NCBI GenBank assembly: GCA_021730945.1
Contig: JAKFYH010000013.1
Span: 124,001-188,000, forward strand
Direction of reading: 5' to 3'
DNA from: Acidobacteriota bacterium
Lineage (GTDB): Bacteria; Acidobacteriota; Vicinamibacteria; Vicinamibacterales; UBA2999
Length of the DNA: 64,000 nucleotides
The position numbers and the translations under genes were made by a program. Below, one piece after another: positions 8,625 to 18,300 of the stretch. Numbering within the stretch: position 1 is the stretch's first letter; each line of letters starts with the position of its first letter. The notes beneath the pieces are model-generated. The model saw nothing but the letters and a program-made list of their open reading frames with translations. It was not told the DNA's origin and made no database searches.

Positions 8625-9935
8625 TTGAGTTCGACCGGCTCGCCCACCTTCTGCGTCGTCCCCTGGATCCACGTCTTTGGCGATGAGCGCGGCCTGATGC
8701 GGCCGTGCTGCAAGACGCTGGACGCCGAAGCCCGCACCATTCACCACCTCGATGCCGACGGGCGCGCCTTCACGGTGCACCGTCCGGGCGACATCGAAGC
8801 CGGATGGCAGTCCGAGCTGATGCGCGGCATGCGCCGCGACATGCTCGACGGCCGCCAGCCGCGCATCTGCGCCAGTTGCTTTGGCGAGGAAGCGCTGGCT
8901 ATTCGCAGCTACCGCAACGACATCAATGCGATGCATCCCGGCCTGGAGGAAGCGGCCGCCGCCGCCACCGCCGCCGACGGATCGGCGCCGCTCTCGCTGG
9001 TGCGCAGCCTGGACGTGCGGCTCGGCAACATGTGCAACCTGATGTGCCGCATGTGCTCGCCGGTCTCGTCGCGGCTCTTGATCCCCGAATGGCGGCTCCT
9101 GTATCAAGTGGAGAACGAAGAGGACAACGCCAAGCTGACGGCGATGGAGCACGTCAACTGGTTCGATCGCGACGACTTCTGGACCAACTGCGAACACCTG
9201 TTGCCGGGCATGACCCACCTGCACTTCGCCGGCGGCGAGCCCATGATCATCACCCGCATGCTCGACTTTCTCGAGCGCGTGATCGAAACCGGTCACGCCG
9301 GCCACATCTACCTCAGCTACGTCACCAATCTGACGATCCTGCCGGAACGGGTGATCAAGCTGTGGCCGGCGTTCAAGGGTGTGACCTTGACCGGCAGTCT
9401 CGATGGCCACGGGCCAATCAACAGCTACATCCGCCATCCCGCCAAGTGGGACCGCATCGAAGACAACCTTGGCCGGTTGATCGGCACACCCGCCTTGTTC
9501 AACCTGGATTACCTCACCATCAACACCACGGTCCAGGCCTACAACATCCTCCACCTGACCGACTTCTTTGAGTACATGCTGGCCCAGGTCGGAACCAACG
9601 TCCGCGTCTATCCGCGGCTATCGCTGCTTAGTTGGCCCGCGTGCTACAGCATCCAGGTGCTGCCGCCCGCCCTCAAGGCGCTGGCCGAAGCGCGGCTGCG
9701 CGCCTTCGTTCAGCGGTGGACCGGTCGCTGGCCGGTGGTCGACGATGATCTCGATAATTTCATCAGCTCGATCGACGGCGTGATCGCGCACATGCACGCC
9801 GCCGACCGCTCGCACGAACTCCCGGACTTCTTCGCCCGCACGCGCGTCCTCGACGGCTCCCGCCAGCAGGATCTGCGTAGCGTCGCGCCGGAGTGGTCGC
9901 CGTTTGTCGACGCCGGCGCCGCGGCGCCAGCCTGA
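8625..9935 (+). CDS. Twitch-domain radical SAM protein
   Basis: 436 residues. The N-terminus has FCVVPWIHVFG and a PCCKT element plus an ICASCF pair that could hold an auxiliary cluster. The canonical CxxxCxxC motif lies at Cys137, Cys141 and Cys144 (MCNLMCRMC), followed by the HFAGGEPM SAM-binding strand. TTG 8625 is chosen because it follows CCGGAGA and the family block starts right after it; longer starts run into the divergent gene. Its TGA overlaps the ATG of the AT-DH gene (TGATG), so the two are translationally coupled. Reaction unknown; a tailoring role in the polyketide pathway is inferred. Confidence 0.82.
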   Translation: MSSTGSPTFCVVPWIHVFGDERGLMRPCCKTLDAEARTIHHLDADGRAFTVHRPGDIEAGWQSELMRGMRRDMLDGRQPRICASCFGEEALAIRSYRNDINAMHPGLEEAAAAATAADGSAPLSLVRSLDVRLGNMCNLMCRMCSPVSSRLLIPEWRLLYQVENEEDNAKLTAMEHVNWFDRDDFWTNCEHLLPGMTHLHFAGGEPMIITRMLDFLERVIETGHAGHIYLSYVTNLTILPERVIKLWPAFKGVTLTGSLDGHGPINSYIRHPAKWDRIEDNLGRLIGTPALFNLDYLTINTTVQAYNILHLTDFFEYMLAQVGTNVRVYPRLSLLSWPACYSIQVLPPALKALAEARLRAFVQRWTGRWPVVDDDLDNFISSIDGVIAHMHAADRSHELPDFFARTRVLDGSRQQDLRSVAPEWSPFVDAGAAAPA

Positions 9936-12472
9936 TGCCAGCCCACCGGCTGCTGACTCTCGCCGCCGCCGACCGCCCTGGCCTGGTCAGCGCCCTGCAG
10001 CGGCTGCGCGAGCAGCCGCTCGACGCGCTGGCCGCCACCCTGGACCGCCAGCCGGCCACGAGCGGCCGCGAGCGCATCGCCATCCTTGCCCCTCTCGATG
10101 CCATCGCCGCCAGTCTTGACGCAGCCATCGCGCGGCTGCCGGCGCTGTCGTCGCCGCGCTGGGTGTCGCGGCCGCATGGCATCTACTTTCGATCGGGTTA
10201 CCGGCCCGGGCGGGTCGCGTTCCTGTTCCCGGGCCAGGGTTCCGAGCACATCGGCATGCTGCGCGAACTGCGCCGCCGCTCACCGATCGTCGCGCGCTGG
10301 TTTGACGCGCTCGAGCAGGCGGCGATCGAACTCGGCCGGCCGTCGCCGGCGCGCCTGCTCGAGCCCGAGGACACCGACGAAGCTCGCCGCGGCGCCGAGC
10401 GGGCCCTGCGCCGCATGGAAGAAGGCGCGCAGTTGGGCAGCGTCGCCGCACTGGCCATGCACGAGGTGGCGCGCGCCCTGGGCCTGCGCGCCGATGTGCA
10501 CGTGGGCCACAGCAACGGCGAACACCCGGCAGTGATTGCCGCCGGCCGCGTGGCGGCGCCGATTGACGAAGTCTGCCGGGGATTCCTGCAGTTGGGCATC
10601 GCCGGTTCCCTGCTGCCGCGCCCGGTCAGAAACGAGAGCTTGCTGACGATTGCCGCGGTGCCGGCCGATCGCCTGGAGCAGTGGCTCGACCAGCGGCGCG
10701 GCGTCATTCACTTCGCCATGGACAACTGCCCCAGCCAGGCCGTGGTCGGCGGCGCCGCCGATGACATCGAACGTTTCGCCGCCGACGTGGTCGCCGCCAA
10801 CGGAATTGCCGCGGCCTTGCCCTTCGAGCGGGCGTACCACACGCCGCTTTTTCACGACTGGTCAGCAACGCTCGCCACTTATTACGAGCGCCTACCCATC
10901 GTGACCGCGGCCACGCCGGTCTACTCGTGCCACACGGTGGCGCCGCTGCCAGACGACCCGGCCGCCTGCCGCCAGACCATGGCGGCACAATGGATGGGCC
11001 GGGTGCGGTTCGCCGACACCATCCGCCACTTGCACGACCACGGCATTACCACCTTCATCGAGCTCGGCCCAGACAATCGCCTGACCCCCTTTGTCGAAGA
11101 CACGCTGCGCGGGCGGCCGCACGTGGCCGTCAGCCTCAACGCCGCCGGGCGCGACGAGGCGACCCAGCTGCGCACGGCCCTGGGCGAATTGTTCGTGGCC
11201 GGCTTCGACCTCGATCCGCGTGCGGTCGACGCGCTCTGGCAACGACCGGCGGATCGGCGCGACGGCATCGCCGGCGAGGCAACGCCGGAGCAGATCGCGG
11301 CCGTGCACCGCCGCCTGATCGCCGATGCGCGCGTCCGCCTCGCCCGCGCCAGCGCCCTGGTGGCGCCCGCGGCGGCGCGGCCAGTTGCCGTGCCCGCGCC
11401 GCTCATCGGCGACGTCACCGAGCAGGGTGCGTCGGGACTGCGCGCGAGCACCACGTTCACGCGGGTGACGCATCCGTGTGTGGAACACCATGCGCTCGGC
11501 CGCATGAGCACGGCTCACCCTGAGGCCGGCAGCTCGCTGCCGGTGATCGCGTTCACGATGAGCCTTGAGATCGTGGCCGAGGCGGCGCGCCGGCTGAGCG
11601 GACAGCCGGTACACACCATCCGGAGTGCGCGCGGCTCGCGGTGGCTGGCGCTCGACCACGGCACGCTCGACCTGGACATTCACGCCGAAGGCGCCGACGC
11701 CATCGTGGTGAAGCTACGCGACCGCGGCGCCGCCGTGCCCATGCCGGCATTTGAGGCCACCGTCACGGCGGAGCCGGCGCGCCCGGTGGAGATCGCCGAC
11801 GACCCGTCGGCGACGGCGCCGCAACTGTGGAGTGCGGCCGACTTCTATGCGCGCTACGCCTTTCACGGCCCGGCGTTCCAGGGCATCAGCCGCGTCACCG
11901 CCGTCGGCGCGGCGTCGATTGCGGCCGAGTTGCAAGTGCACGCATTGCCGGGCATCGCGACGGATCAGATGGTGCTCGATCCGGCCCTGCTCGACTGTGC
12001 CGGCCAACTGGTGGCGTTCTGGTTGCTCGAACAGCAGCGGCGTCCGCCGGTGTTTGGCGTGTTTCCCTTCCGCCTCGCCGGTGTGAGTATTGCCTTGCCA
12101 CCGCGGCCGCCCGGCTCGGTGATCTACGCGCGAGCGCGGGTGACCGAACAAGGCGGCACCACCACGGCCGACGTCTCGTTCGTCACCGGCGATGGCGCGT
12201 TCCTGATGGGCGTGACGGGACTCGAGCAGCGCATCCTGCCCTTCCCGGATGCGATGGCGCGCCGCCTGATTCAGAGCGAGACCAATGTGGCGCCGAGCCA
12301 GGCCGACGCCGAGTTCCTGGCGTCAAGCTGGCACATTTGGGAGCGCACGCTGGCCCACCTGGCCCTGTCGGCCAGGCAACGGGCCGAGTGGCGGGGGCTC
12401 GGCGGGCCGTCGCCGGAGCGGGTGCAGTGGTTGATCCGGACGCTTGCGCGAGGCGTGTCCGGGGATTCGTGA
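9935..12472 (+). CDS. Polyketide synthase protein with AT and DH domains
   Basis: 845 residues. An acyltransferase occupies about residues 90-420: VAFLFPGQGSEH near 95 and GHSNGE with nucleophile Ser193, then FERAYHTPLF. A double-hotdog dehydratase follows at about 500-800: catalytic-type His in VEHHALG near 512-517 and the second catalytic region DPALLDCAGQ near 687. There is no ketosynthase and no carrier domain, so it must work in trans. The ACP gene starts right at its stop codon and is the natural carrier. The AT and that of the leftmost synthase look related in layout. It is coupled to the radical SAM gene upstream. Confidence 0.85.
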   Translation: MPAHRLLTLAAADRPGLVSALQRLREQPLDALAATLDRQPATSGRERIAILAPLDAIAASLDAAIARLPALSSPRWVSRPHGIYFRSGYRPGRVAFLFPGQGSEHIGMLRELRRRSPIVARWFDALEQAAIELGRPSPARLLEPEDTDEARRGAERALRRMEEGAQLGSVAALAMHEVARALGLRADVHVGHSNGEHPAVIAAGRVAAPIDEVCRGFLQLGIAGSLLPRPVRNESLLTIAAVPADRLEQWLDQRRGVIHFAMDNCPSQAVVGGAADDIERFAADVVAANGIAAALPFERAYHTPLFHDWSATLATYYERLPIVTAATPVYSCHTVAPLPDDPAACRQTMAAQWMGRVRFADTIRHLHDHGITTFIELGPDNRLTPFVEDTLRGRPHVAVSLNAAGRDEATQLRTALGELFVAGFDLDPRAVDALWQRPADRRDGIAGEATPEQIAAVHRRLIADARVRLARASALVAPAAARPVAVPAPLIGDVTEQGASGLRASTTFTRVTHPCVEHHALGRMSTAHPEAGSSLPVIAFTMSLEIVAEAARRLSGQPVHTIRSARGSRWLALDHGTLDLDIHAEGADAIVVKLRDRGAAVPMPAFEATVTAEPARPVEIADDPSATAPQLWSAADFYARYAFHGPAFQGISRVTAVGAASIAAELQVHALPGIATDQMVLDPALLDCAGQLVAFWLLEQQRRPPVFGVFPFRLAGVSIALPPRPPGSVIYARARVTEQGGTTTADVSFVTGDGAFLMGVTGLEQRILPFPDAMARRLIQSETNVAPSQADAEFLASSWHIWERTLAHLALSARQRAEWRGLGGPSPERVQWLIRTLARGVSGDS

Positions 12473-12486
12473 CAAAATGGCTGACG

Positions 12487-12795
12487 ATGCCCTACACCAG
12501 TGAGGAGATTTGGACCACGCTCACCAGCGTGGTGACGGAGTTGCTGCAGCAACGTGGTGAGGAGAGCGTGGCCCTCGACCCCACTCAGAAAATCAGCGCC
12601 GACCTTGGCATCTCGTCGGTCGAGGCCATCCACATGATGATCATGCTGGAAGACCGCGTGGCCATGCCGCTCAGCTTCAACGATCTGGCGGTGCGCGACG
12701 GCGAGTACGTCGACGACCTCACGCTCGGTGAAGTGGCCGCGTTCGTGGGCAAGAGCCTCGCGCAAGGCGACGGCGCCACCCTGCGGTCGCAGTAA
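12487..12795 (+). CDS. Acyl carrier protein
   Basis: A 102-residue discrete carrier protein. The phosphopantetheine motif DLGISSVEA is clear, with Ser in GISS, between two helices. It immediately follows the AT-DH protein and most likely carries the intermediate that protein dehydrates. ATG 12487 is used here. GTG 12469 overlaps the upstream TGA as GTGA and would add six residues; it has a GGGG stretch just ahead, so it may be the real start. The gene is too short to be seen as a separate module of a synthase, and its frame closes before the first GT1 gene. Confidence 0.85.
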   Translation: MPYTSEEIWTTLTSVVTELLQQRGEESVALDPTQKISADLGISSVEAIHMMIMLEDRVAMPLSFNDLAVRDGEYVDDLTLGEVAAFVGKSLAQGDGATLRSQ

Positions 12796-12810
12796 CGGCT
12801 CCCCCCCAAC

Positions 12811-14085
12811 ATGCGTTGCACGGTAGTGGCGGTCGGATCGCGCGGCGACGTCCAGCCGCTCGTCGCCCTCGGTGCCGGGCTGCGCGCGGCCGGGCTCCGG
12901 GTTCGCCTCGCCACCCATCGCGATTTCGAGGGCATGACCCGCGAAGCGGGCCTCGACTTCGCGCCGGTCGAAGGCCAGTCGGCCAACTTTTCGGCGGGGC
13001 CGGCCGGGCGGGCCTTCCGTGATCGGGTGGGCGACCCCAAGCGCTTCCGCCAGTTCGTCGACAACTACCTGGGCTTGTTTCTCCAGCGATTCTTCCGCGA
13101 CTTGTGGGCGGCCTCTGAAGATGCCGATGTCGTGCTCTCGTGGACGGCCGGCGCCACCTCACTGGCCGAACGCCTGCGCGTGCCGGTGTTCGTCGTCGGG
13201 CTGACGCCCGGTCTCCATTTATCGACCGGGGCCTTCCCCAACCCGTTCCAGGCGTCGTCCGATCCACTTGACCCCGTCGCCAACCGCCGGACCTGGCGGC
13301 TGGCATTGCCGACCTTGCAAATTGGCCAGCGTCAACTGGATGAGTGGCGGACCCAGACGCTGGGACTCGGCCCGGTCTCGTGGCGGCGGCAACTACGCGA
13401 ACTGCGGCGCCTGCCGCACTTGTTTGGCTACAGCCCGTCGGTGTTGCCCAGGCCGAACGACTGGGCGCCGTGGCTGCACGTGCCGGGGTACTGGTTTCTC
13501 GATCACGAGGGCGTGTACTCGCCACCGGCCGAACTGGCGGGCTTCCTGGCCAACGGTGAGCCTCCGATTGTGATTGGATTCAGCAGCCAGGTGAGTGGCA
13601 ACGCCGCCGATCTCACCAGGACCGTGCTGGAGGCGGTGACCCGCGCCGGCACGCGCGCGGTGGTGGTGACAGGCTTTGGCGGGCTCACGGGCGTGACGTT
13701 TCCGCCGGGCGTGTTGCCGGTCAGCACGGTGCCGTACGACTGGCTGTTCTCGCGCGTCAGCGCGGTCGTGCATCAAGGCGGCGCCGGCTCGACCGCTGCG
13801 GCCTTGCGCGCGGGGTTACCCAACATGGCGATCCCGTTCGGCTTCGACCAGGGCTTGTGGGGGCATCGCCTGCATGCGCTCGGCGTCGGGCCGGCGCCGA
13901 TTCCAGCGGCCGAGCTAACCGTCGACCGCCTGGCCGCCGCGCTCAAGGAACTGACCGGCAACGCCGTGATGCGCCGTCGCGCCGTCGCGCTCGGCGAGCA
14001 GGTGCGACAGGAGGATGGCATCGGCAACGCCGTTGCGATCGTGCTCGAGGCCCTCGACCGCTCGCGCCGGCCGGCCACCGCCTGA
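12811..14085 (+). CDS. GT1/MGT-type glycosyltransferase (first of a tandem pair)
   Basis: 424 residues of GT-B fold. The N-terminus (VVAVGSRGDVQP) is the family start and the C-terminal donor-binding signature is HQGGAGSTAAALRAG with AIPFGFDQ following. These soluble enzymes glycosylate hydrophobic acceptors such as macrolides and sterols, normally from UDP- or dTDP-sugars. It lies in the same direction as the AT-DH and ACP genes, with one nucleotide separating it from a close paralogue downstream. A plausible task is attaching the deoxysugar made by the left-hand genes; the acceptor is inferred from context. Confidence 0.88.
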   Translation: MRCTVVAVGSRGDVQPLVALGAGLRAAGLRVRLATHRDFEGMTREAGLDFAPVEGQSANFSAGPAGRAFRDRVGDPKRFRQFVDNYLGLFLQRFFRDLWAASEDADVVLSWTAGATSLAERLRVPVFVVGLTPGLHLSTGAFPNPFQASSDPLDPVANRRTWRLALPTLQIGQRQLDEWRTQTLGLGPVSWRRQLRELRRLPHLFGYSPSVLPRPNDWAPWLHVPGYWFLDHEGVYSPPAELAGFLANGEPPIVIGFSSQVSGNAADLTRTVLEAVTRAGTRAVVVTGFGGLTGVTFPPGVLPVSTVPYDWLFSRVSAVVHQGGAGSTAAALRAGLPNMAIPFGFDQGLWGHRLHALGVGPAPIPAAELTVDRLAAALKELTGNAVMRRRAVALGEQVRQEDGIGNAVAIVLEALDRSRRPATA

Positions 14086-14086
14086 C

Positions 14087-15355
14087 ATGCGCTGCACCAT
14101 CGTCGCCATCGGGATGCGGGGTGATGTGCAGCCCATGCTGGCCCTCGGCGCCGGATTGAAGGCGGCCGGCGTGCAGGTGCGCGTCGCGACACACGCCGAC
14201 TTCGCTGCGGCGGTGCGCGACGCGGGCCTTGACGTCGCGGTGGTTCAGGGCGATGCCGGCGCGTTCTTCGGCGGCACGGGTGGGGTCGCCCTGCGCGATC
14301 GGCTCGCGGATGCGCGCGCCTTCCGCCGGTTGTTCGACGACTACCTGTCGCTGTTCTACGAAAAGCTGCTCAAGGATGTGGCCGCCGCCTGCGAGGACGC
14401 CGACGTCATCATTTGCTGGCCGTGGACGCGCTTTGCGCCGTCGCTGGCCGAGGCGTTCGGCGTGCCGGTGTTCCTGGCCTGTCCGTATCCGCCGATGCAC
14501 CTGCCAACGGCGGCGTTCGCCAACCCATATCAGCACGAGGCGCACGCCCATTCGCTGCGGCGAAGCTGGAGGCTGGCGTTGCCGGCGGTGCAAATGGGCG
14601 ATGGCCCGCTCAATCGCTGGCGGCAACAAACGCTGAAGCTGGCACCGATTGGGTGGCGGCAGGATGTGCGCCGGTTGAGGCGTATGCCGCACCTGCTGGG
14701 CTACAGCGAAGCCGTGCTGCCGCGGCCGGCCGAATGGCCGGCGTCGGTGGAGATCACGGGTTTCTGGTTCCTGCAATCCGCCGGCTACGAGCCGCCACCG
14801 GAGCTGAAGGCGTTTCTCGAGGCGGGTCCGGCCGTGGCGATCGGTTTTTCCAGCCAGGTGGTCCGCAACAACCACGCCCTCGCCAAGGCGGTCGCCGGCG
14901 GCATCGCCGCGTCGGGCGTGCGCGCGGTTGTGCTGTCGGGGTTTGGGGCGCTCGCCAACCTGACCGCCGGACCAACGATGCTGCCCATGCGATCGGTGCC
15001 CTACGAGTGGCTGTTTGCGCGGATGACGGCGGCGGTCCATCACGGCGGATCGGGTTCGACCGGCCTCGCGCTCCAGGCCGGTGTGCCGAACGCGGCCGTC
15101 CCGTTTGGCTACGACCAACCGCTGTGGGGTGAGCGACTGCACGACCTCGGTGTCGGCCCTGCACCGATTCGCGCCACCGACCTCACCGCCGACGGCCTGG
15201 CGCGGATGCTGACGGCATTGACCACCAGCGAGCCAATGCGGCAACGGGCGCGCGAGCTGTCGGCGGCGATTCGCGCCGAAGACGGAGTTGGGCGGGCGGT
15301 CGCGGCAATTTCGTCGGCGCTCGCTCGGCGGGACTCGCCCGCCGGCGCCTTATGA
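14087..15355 (+). CDS. GT1/MGT-type glycosyltransferase (second of a tandem pair)
   Basis: 422 residues, collinear with its upstream neighbour: VAIGMRGDVQP at the start, matching LPHLLGYS and GFSSQV segments, and the donor signature HHGGSGSTGLALQAG with AVPFGYDQ. ATG 14087 sits two nucleotides after the upstream stop. The pair looks like a tandem duplication that has since diverged, which would fit two successive sugar additions or two acceptor positions. Its 3' end overlaps the convergent large synthase by six nucleotides. Confidence 0.88.
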   Translation: MRCTIVAIGMRGDVQPMLALGAGLKAAGVQVRVATHADFAAAVRDAGLDVAVVQGDAGAFFGGTGGVALRDRLADARAFRRLFDDYLSLFYEKLLKDVAAACEDADVIICWPWTRFAPSLAEAFGVPVFLACPYPPMHLPTAAFANPYQHEAHAHSLRRSWRLALPAVQMGDGPLNRWRQQTLKLAPIGWRQDVRRLRRMPHLLGYSEAVLPRPAEWPASVEITGFWFLQSAGYEPPPELKAFLEAGPAVAIGFSSQVVRNNHALAKAVAGGIAASGVRAVVLSGFGALANLTAGPTMLPMRSVPYEWLFARMTAAVHHGGSGSTGLALQAGVPNAAVPFGYDQPLWGERLHDLGVGPAPIRATDLTADGLARMLTALTTSEPMRQRARELSAAIRAEDGVGRAVAAISSALARRDSPAGAL

Positions 15356-18300
15356 CCGTGGCGTGACCGCCAGAGTGCGGCTGGCCCAGGGACCATGGCC
15401 GGCAATGACCTCGACCACGCCGTTGGCACCAGCGCTCAGTTCGTCGAGCACGAAACGGCGGCCCGCTTCCGGAGTGATCGGGTGAATGCCGCGGGCCTGC
15501 ACGAGCGCCAGGGTCGACTCGCTCATCATGCCGAGTCCGCGCCAGGGTCCCCAGTTGATCGCGCGCACGCGCGTGTCGGGCCACGCCGCCGACATGCGCC
15601 AGGCCAGTCGATTGAGCACTTCGTTGGCGGCGGCATAGTCGGTCTGTCCCGGGTTACCGAAACGTCCCGACACCGATCCAAAGAGCACGACCCACCGCAG
15701 GCCCTCGGGTTTCAGGTGCCTGGCCAGCGTCCACGCGCCGCCAACCTTGGCGCGGAAAATTGGCACCAGCGCCGACTCCGGCTTCAGCTCGAACCGCTGG
15801 TCGTTGATGACACCCGCGCCGTGAAGCACGCCGTCGATGCGACCGTACCGGCGATACACATCGTCGATCGCCTGGCCGAAGGCAGCCGGGTCGCCGACGT
15901 CTACCGCCAGCAGTTCGACCTCGGCCCCGGCGGCCCGCAGCCGGCTGACAGCGCGATCGCGCTCCGCCTCCGCGGCATCACCGGCCGCCGCGCCATCGCC
16001 GCGCGGCCGGCCGATCAGGACGAACCGCACACCGGGTGCCGCCAGCTCGTGGCACACCTCGGCCGTCACGCCTCGCGCACCGCCAGTGGCCACCACCACC
16101 CAGCCGGCCTGCGGCCGCCATCCGGCATCAGCGCCGCTCACCGCAATCGGCGCCGCCTGCGTCACCGGTACGAACCGACGGCCGCCGCGCCATCCGGCTT
16201 CCTGATCATCTGGCGACAGAAACTCGCCGATCACCTGTCGCGCAATCGCGTCAGGCGACTCGCTCTCGTCGACATCCACCACCAGGGCCCGCACATCCGG
16301 ATACTCACGCGCGAACGATCGCAGCAAGCCGTGGCAGCCGGCCGCCAGCTCGGCACCGGGGCGATGCGGGTCGCGGCCCCAGCGCCCGCCGAGCGCGGTC
16401 ACTGAGACAACCACGCCGCCGCCGGCATCCAGATCGGCGGCCGCCGGCTTCAACACGCGGAACAGGTTGCCGGTGGTCGCGGCGACCTCGGGCCACCAGT
16501 CATCCGCACCTTCCACGGCGGCGCGGCCAAGGGCGGCCAGGTCGATCAGACCGCGCACGCGCCCTGCGCGCGCGGTGGCATCGGCCAGGTGTGCGGCCAG
16601 GCGATCGGCATCAGCCGACAGCCCGGCCGGAATCGACACGACGATGGCGCCGGCCTCACGTAGCGCCTGCGCCACCAGCACCGACACGCCGAGACGATCC
16701 TCGATCAGCAGGTGCAATCCGTGCAGGGACCGTGGCGCCGAGCGCGCGCCGTCGCCGGGCGCCACCTGAATCACGAACCGGTCGCACGCGCCCGCCTGTG
16801 GTGCGGCCGCCGGCGCCGCAAGCGAGCCACCCAGCGCCAGCGCTGACGCATCGGCAATGGCGCCGAGCGTCCGCAGCCGCGTCAGGCGATCCAGTTCGGT
16901 CTGCAAGCGGCGGCCATCGGCCTCGGGCAGTGACTGGGCAAAGGTGGTGATCACCTCGATCCGCTTGATCGAGTCGATCCCCAGGTCGGCCTCGAGATCG
17001 AGGTCGGTGCCAATCGCGTCCTCGGTGTAGCCGGTGCGATCGCCGACGATGCGCACCAGGCGGCCGAGCAAGGTGCCACGGTCGCCGGGCCGATCGCCGG
17101 CCGGCGCGATGGGCGCGGGCGCGATCGAAGCGACGAGCGGGACCTGCGGGGCGACCGGCACCACCGGCACGGCGCCCTCGGTCATGCCGAGGACATGGCC
17201 CAGCATGCGTTCCTGCTGGTCCAGGAATCGCCGCATGGTCTGTTCGTACTCGCGATAGAACTCCACCAGCGGCGTCCCGCTACCCGGCGGCGGCAGCGGC
17301 ACGTCGGGCACCGCCGCGATCGGCATGGCCGTGAGCGCGGTCTCGACGGTGAGGAACGGGTCGACTCCTGACGATCGCTGCCGGCTGCCGGCCGGCCATG
17401 CGTGCCCGCCGTCGATCCACCACGGCGGGGCGGGTTGCGGTTCCGGCAGGCGGTCCAGATCCATCCATCGTGGATCGCGATCGCGATGGAGCGCCGGCAG
17501 GTTGGTGGCCTGCCCCTCGATGAAGAGGGCGGCTGCGACGTCCAGGAAAGCGCGCAGGTCTTCGCCGCAAGCCAACGCGACGGCCGGCCGGCCGCCGAGA
17601 ATGCGCCGGACCAGCCCTGTCATCACTCGCCCGGGTCCCAGCTCCAGGAACACGCGCACGCCCGCCGCGTACATCGATTCGATCTGCGCGACGAAGTTGA
17701 CAGGCTGCTCGAGGTGATCGCACAAGCGGGCCGCGATCGCGTCGCCGGCCGCCGGGTACGGCGCGCCGTCGGCATTGCCGTAGACGGGCACCGCGGGCGC
17801 CGACCACGACACGCGCGCCACCGCCTCGGCCAGCGAGGCTCGCGCCGCCCGCATGAGCGGCGAATGAAACGCGCCCGACACCGGCAGCAGCACTGCGTGA
17901 TGGCCGTCGGCACGCGCCCGTTCGGCCGCCTGCTCGACGGCCGCCGCGGGTCCCGAGATCACTACCTGCGACGGCCCGTTGATATTGGCAAGCACGACGC
18001 CGGCTGCCGCATCGAGATAGGTGGTGGCCCCGGCCGCATCAAGCGGCAGCATCGCCATGGCGCCGGCATCGGCCGCCGCCATCGCCTGTCCGCGCGCGAT
18101 AGCCAGGTCGACGAGGGCCGGCCGATCGAGACTGCCCGCAGCATGCAAGGCGACCAGTTCCCCAAAACTGTGACCGGCCAGGGCGGACGGTCGGAGGCCA
18201 AGCCGCAGCGCGACATCCAGGCAGCCGCAACTAAGCGCGCCGATGGCCGGCTGCGCGACCGCGGTCTCGGACAACTTGCGCTGCTGGTCCGACTCCTGGT

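Noticed and set aside
11827-12486. ORF extension of the ACP upstream to 11827
   Set aside because: The N-terminal 220 residues are an Arg-rich shadow of the AT-DH gene; the carrier motif is only in the last 100 residues.
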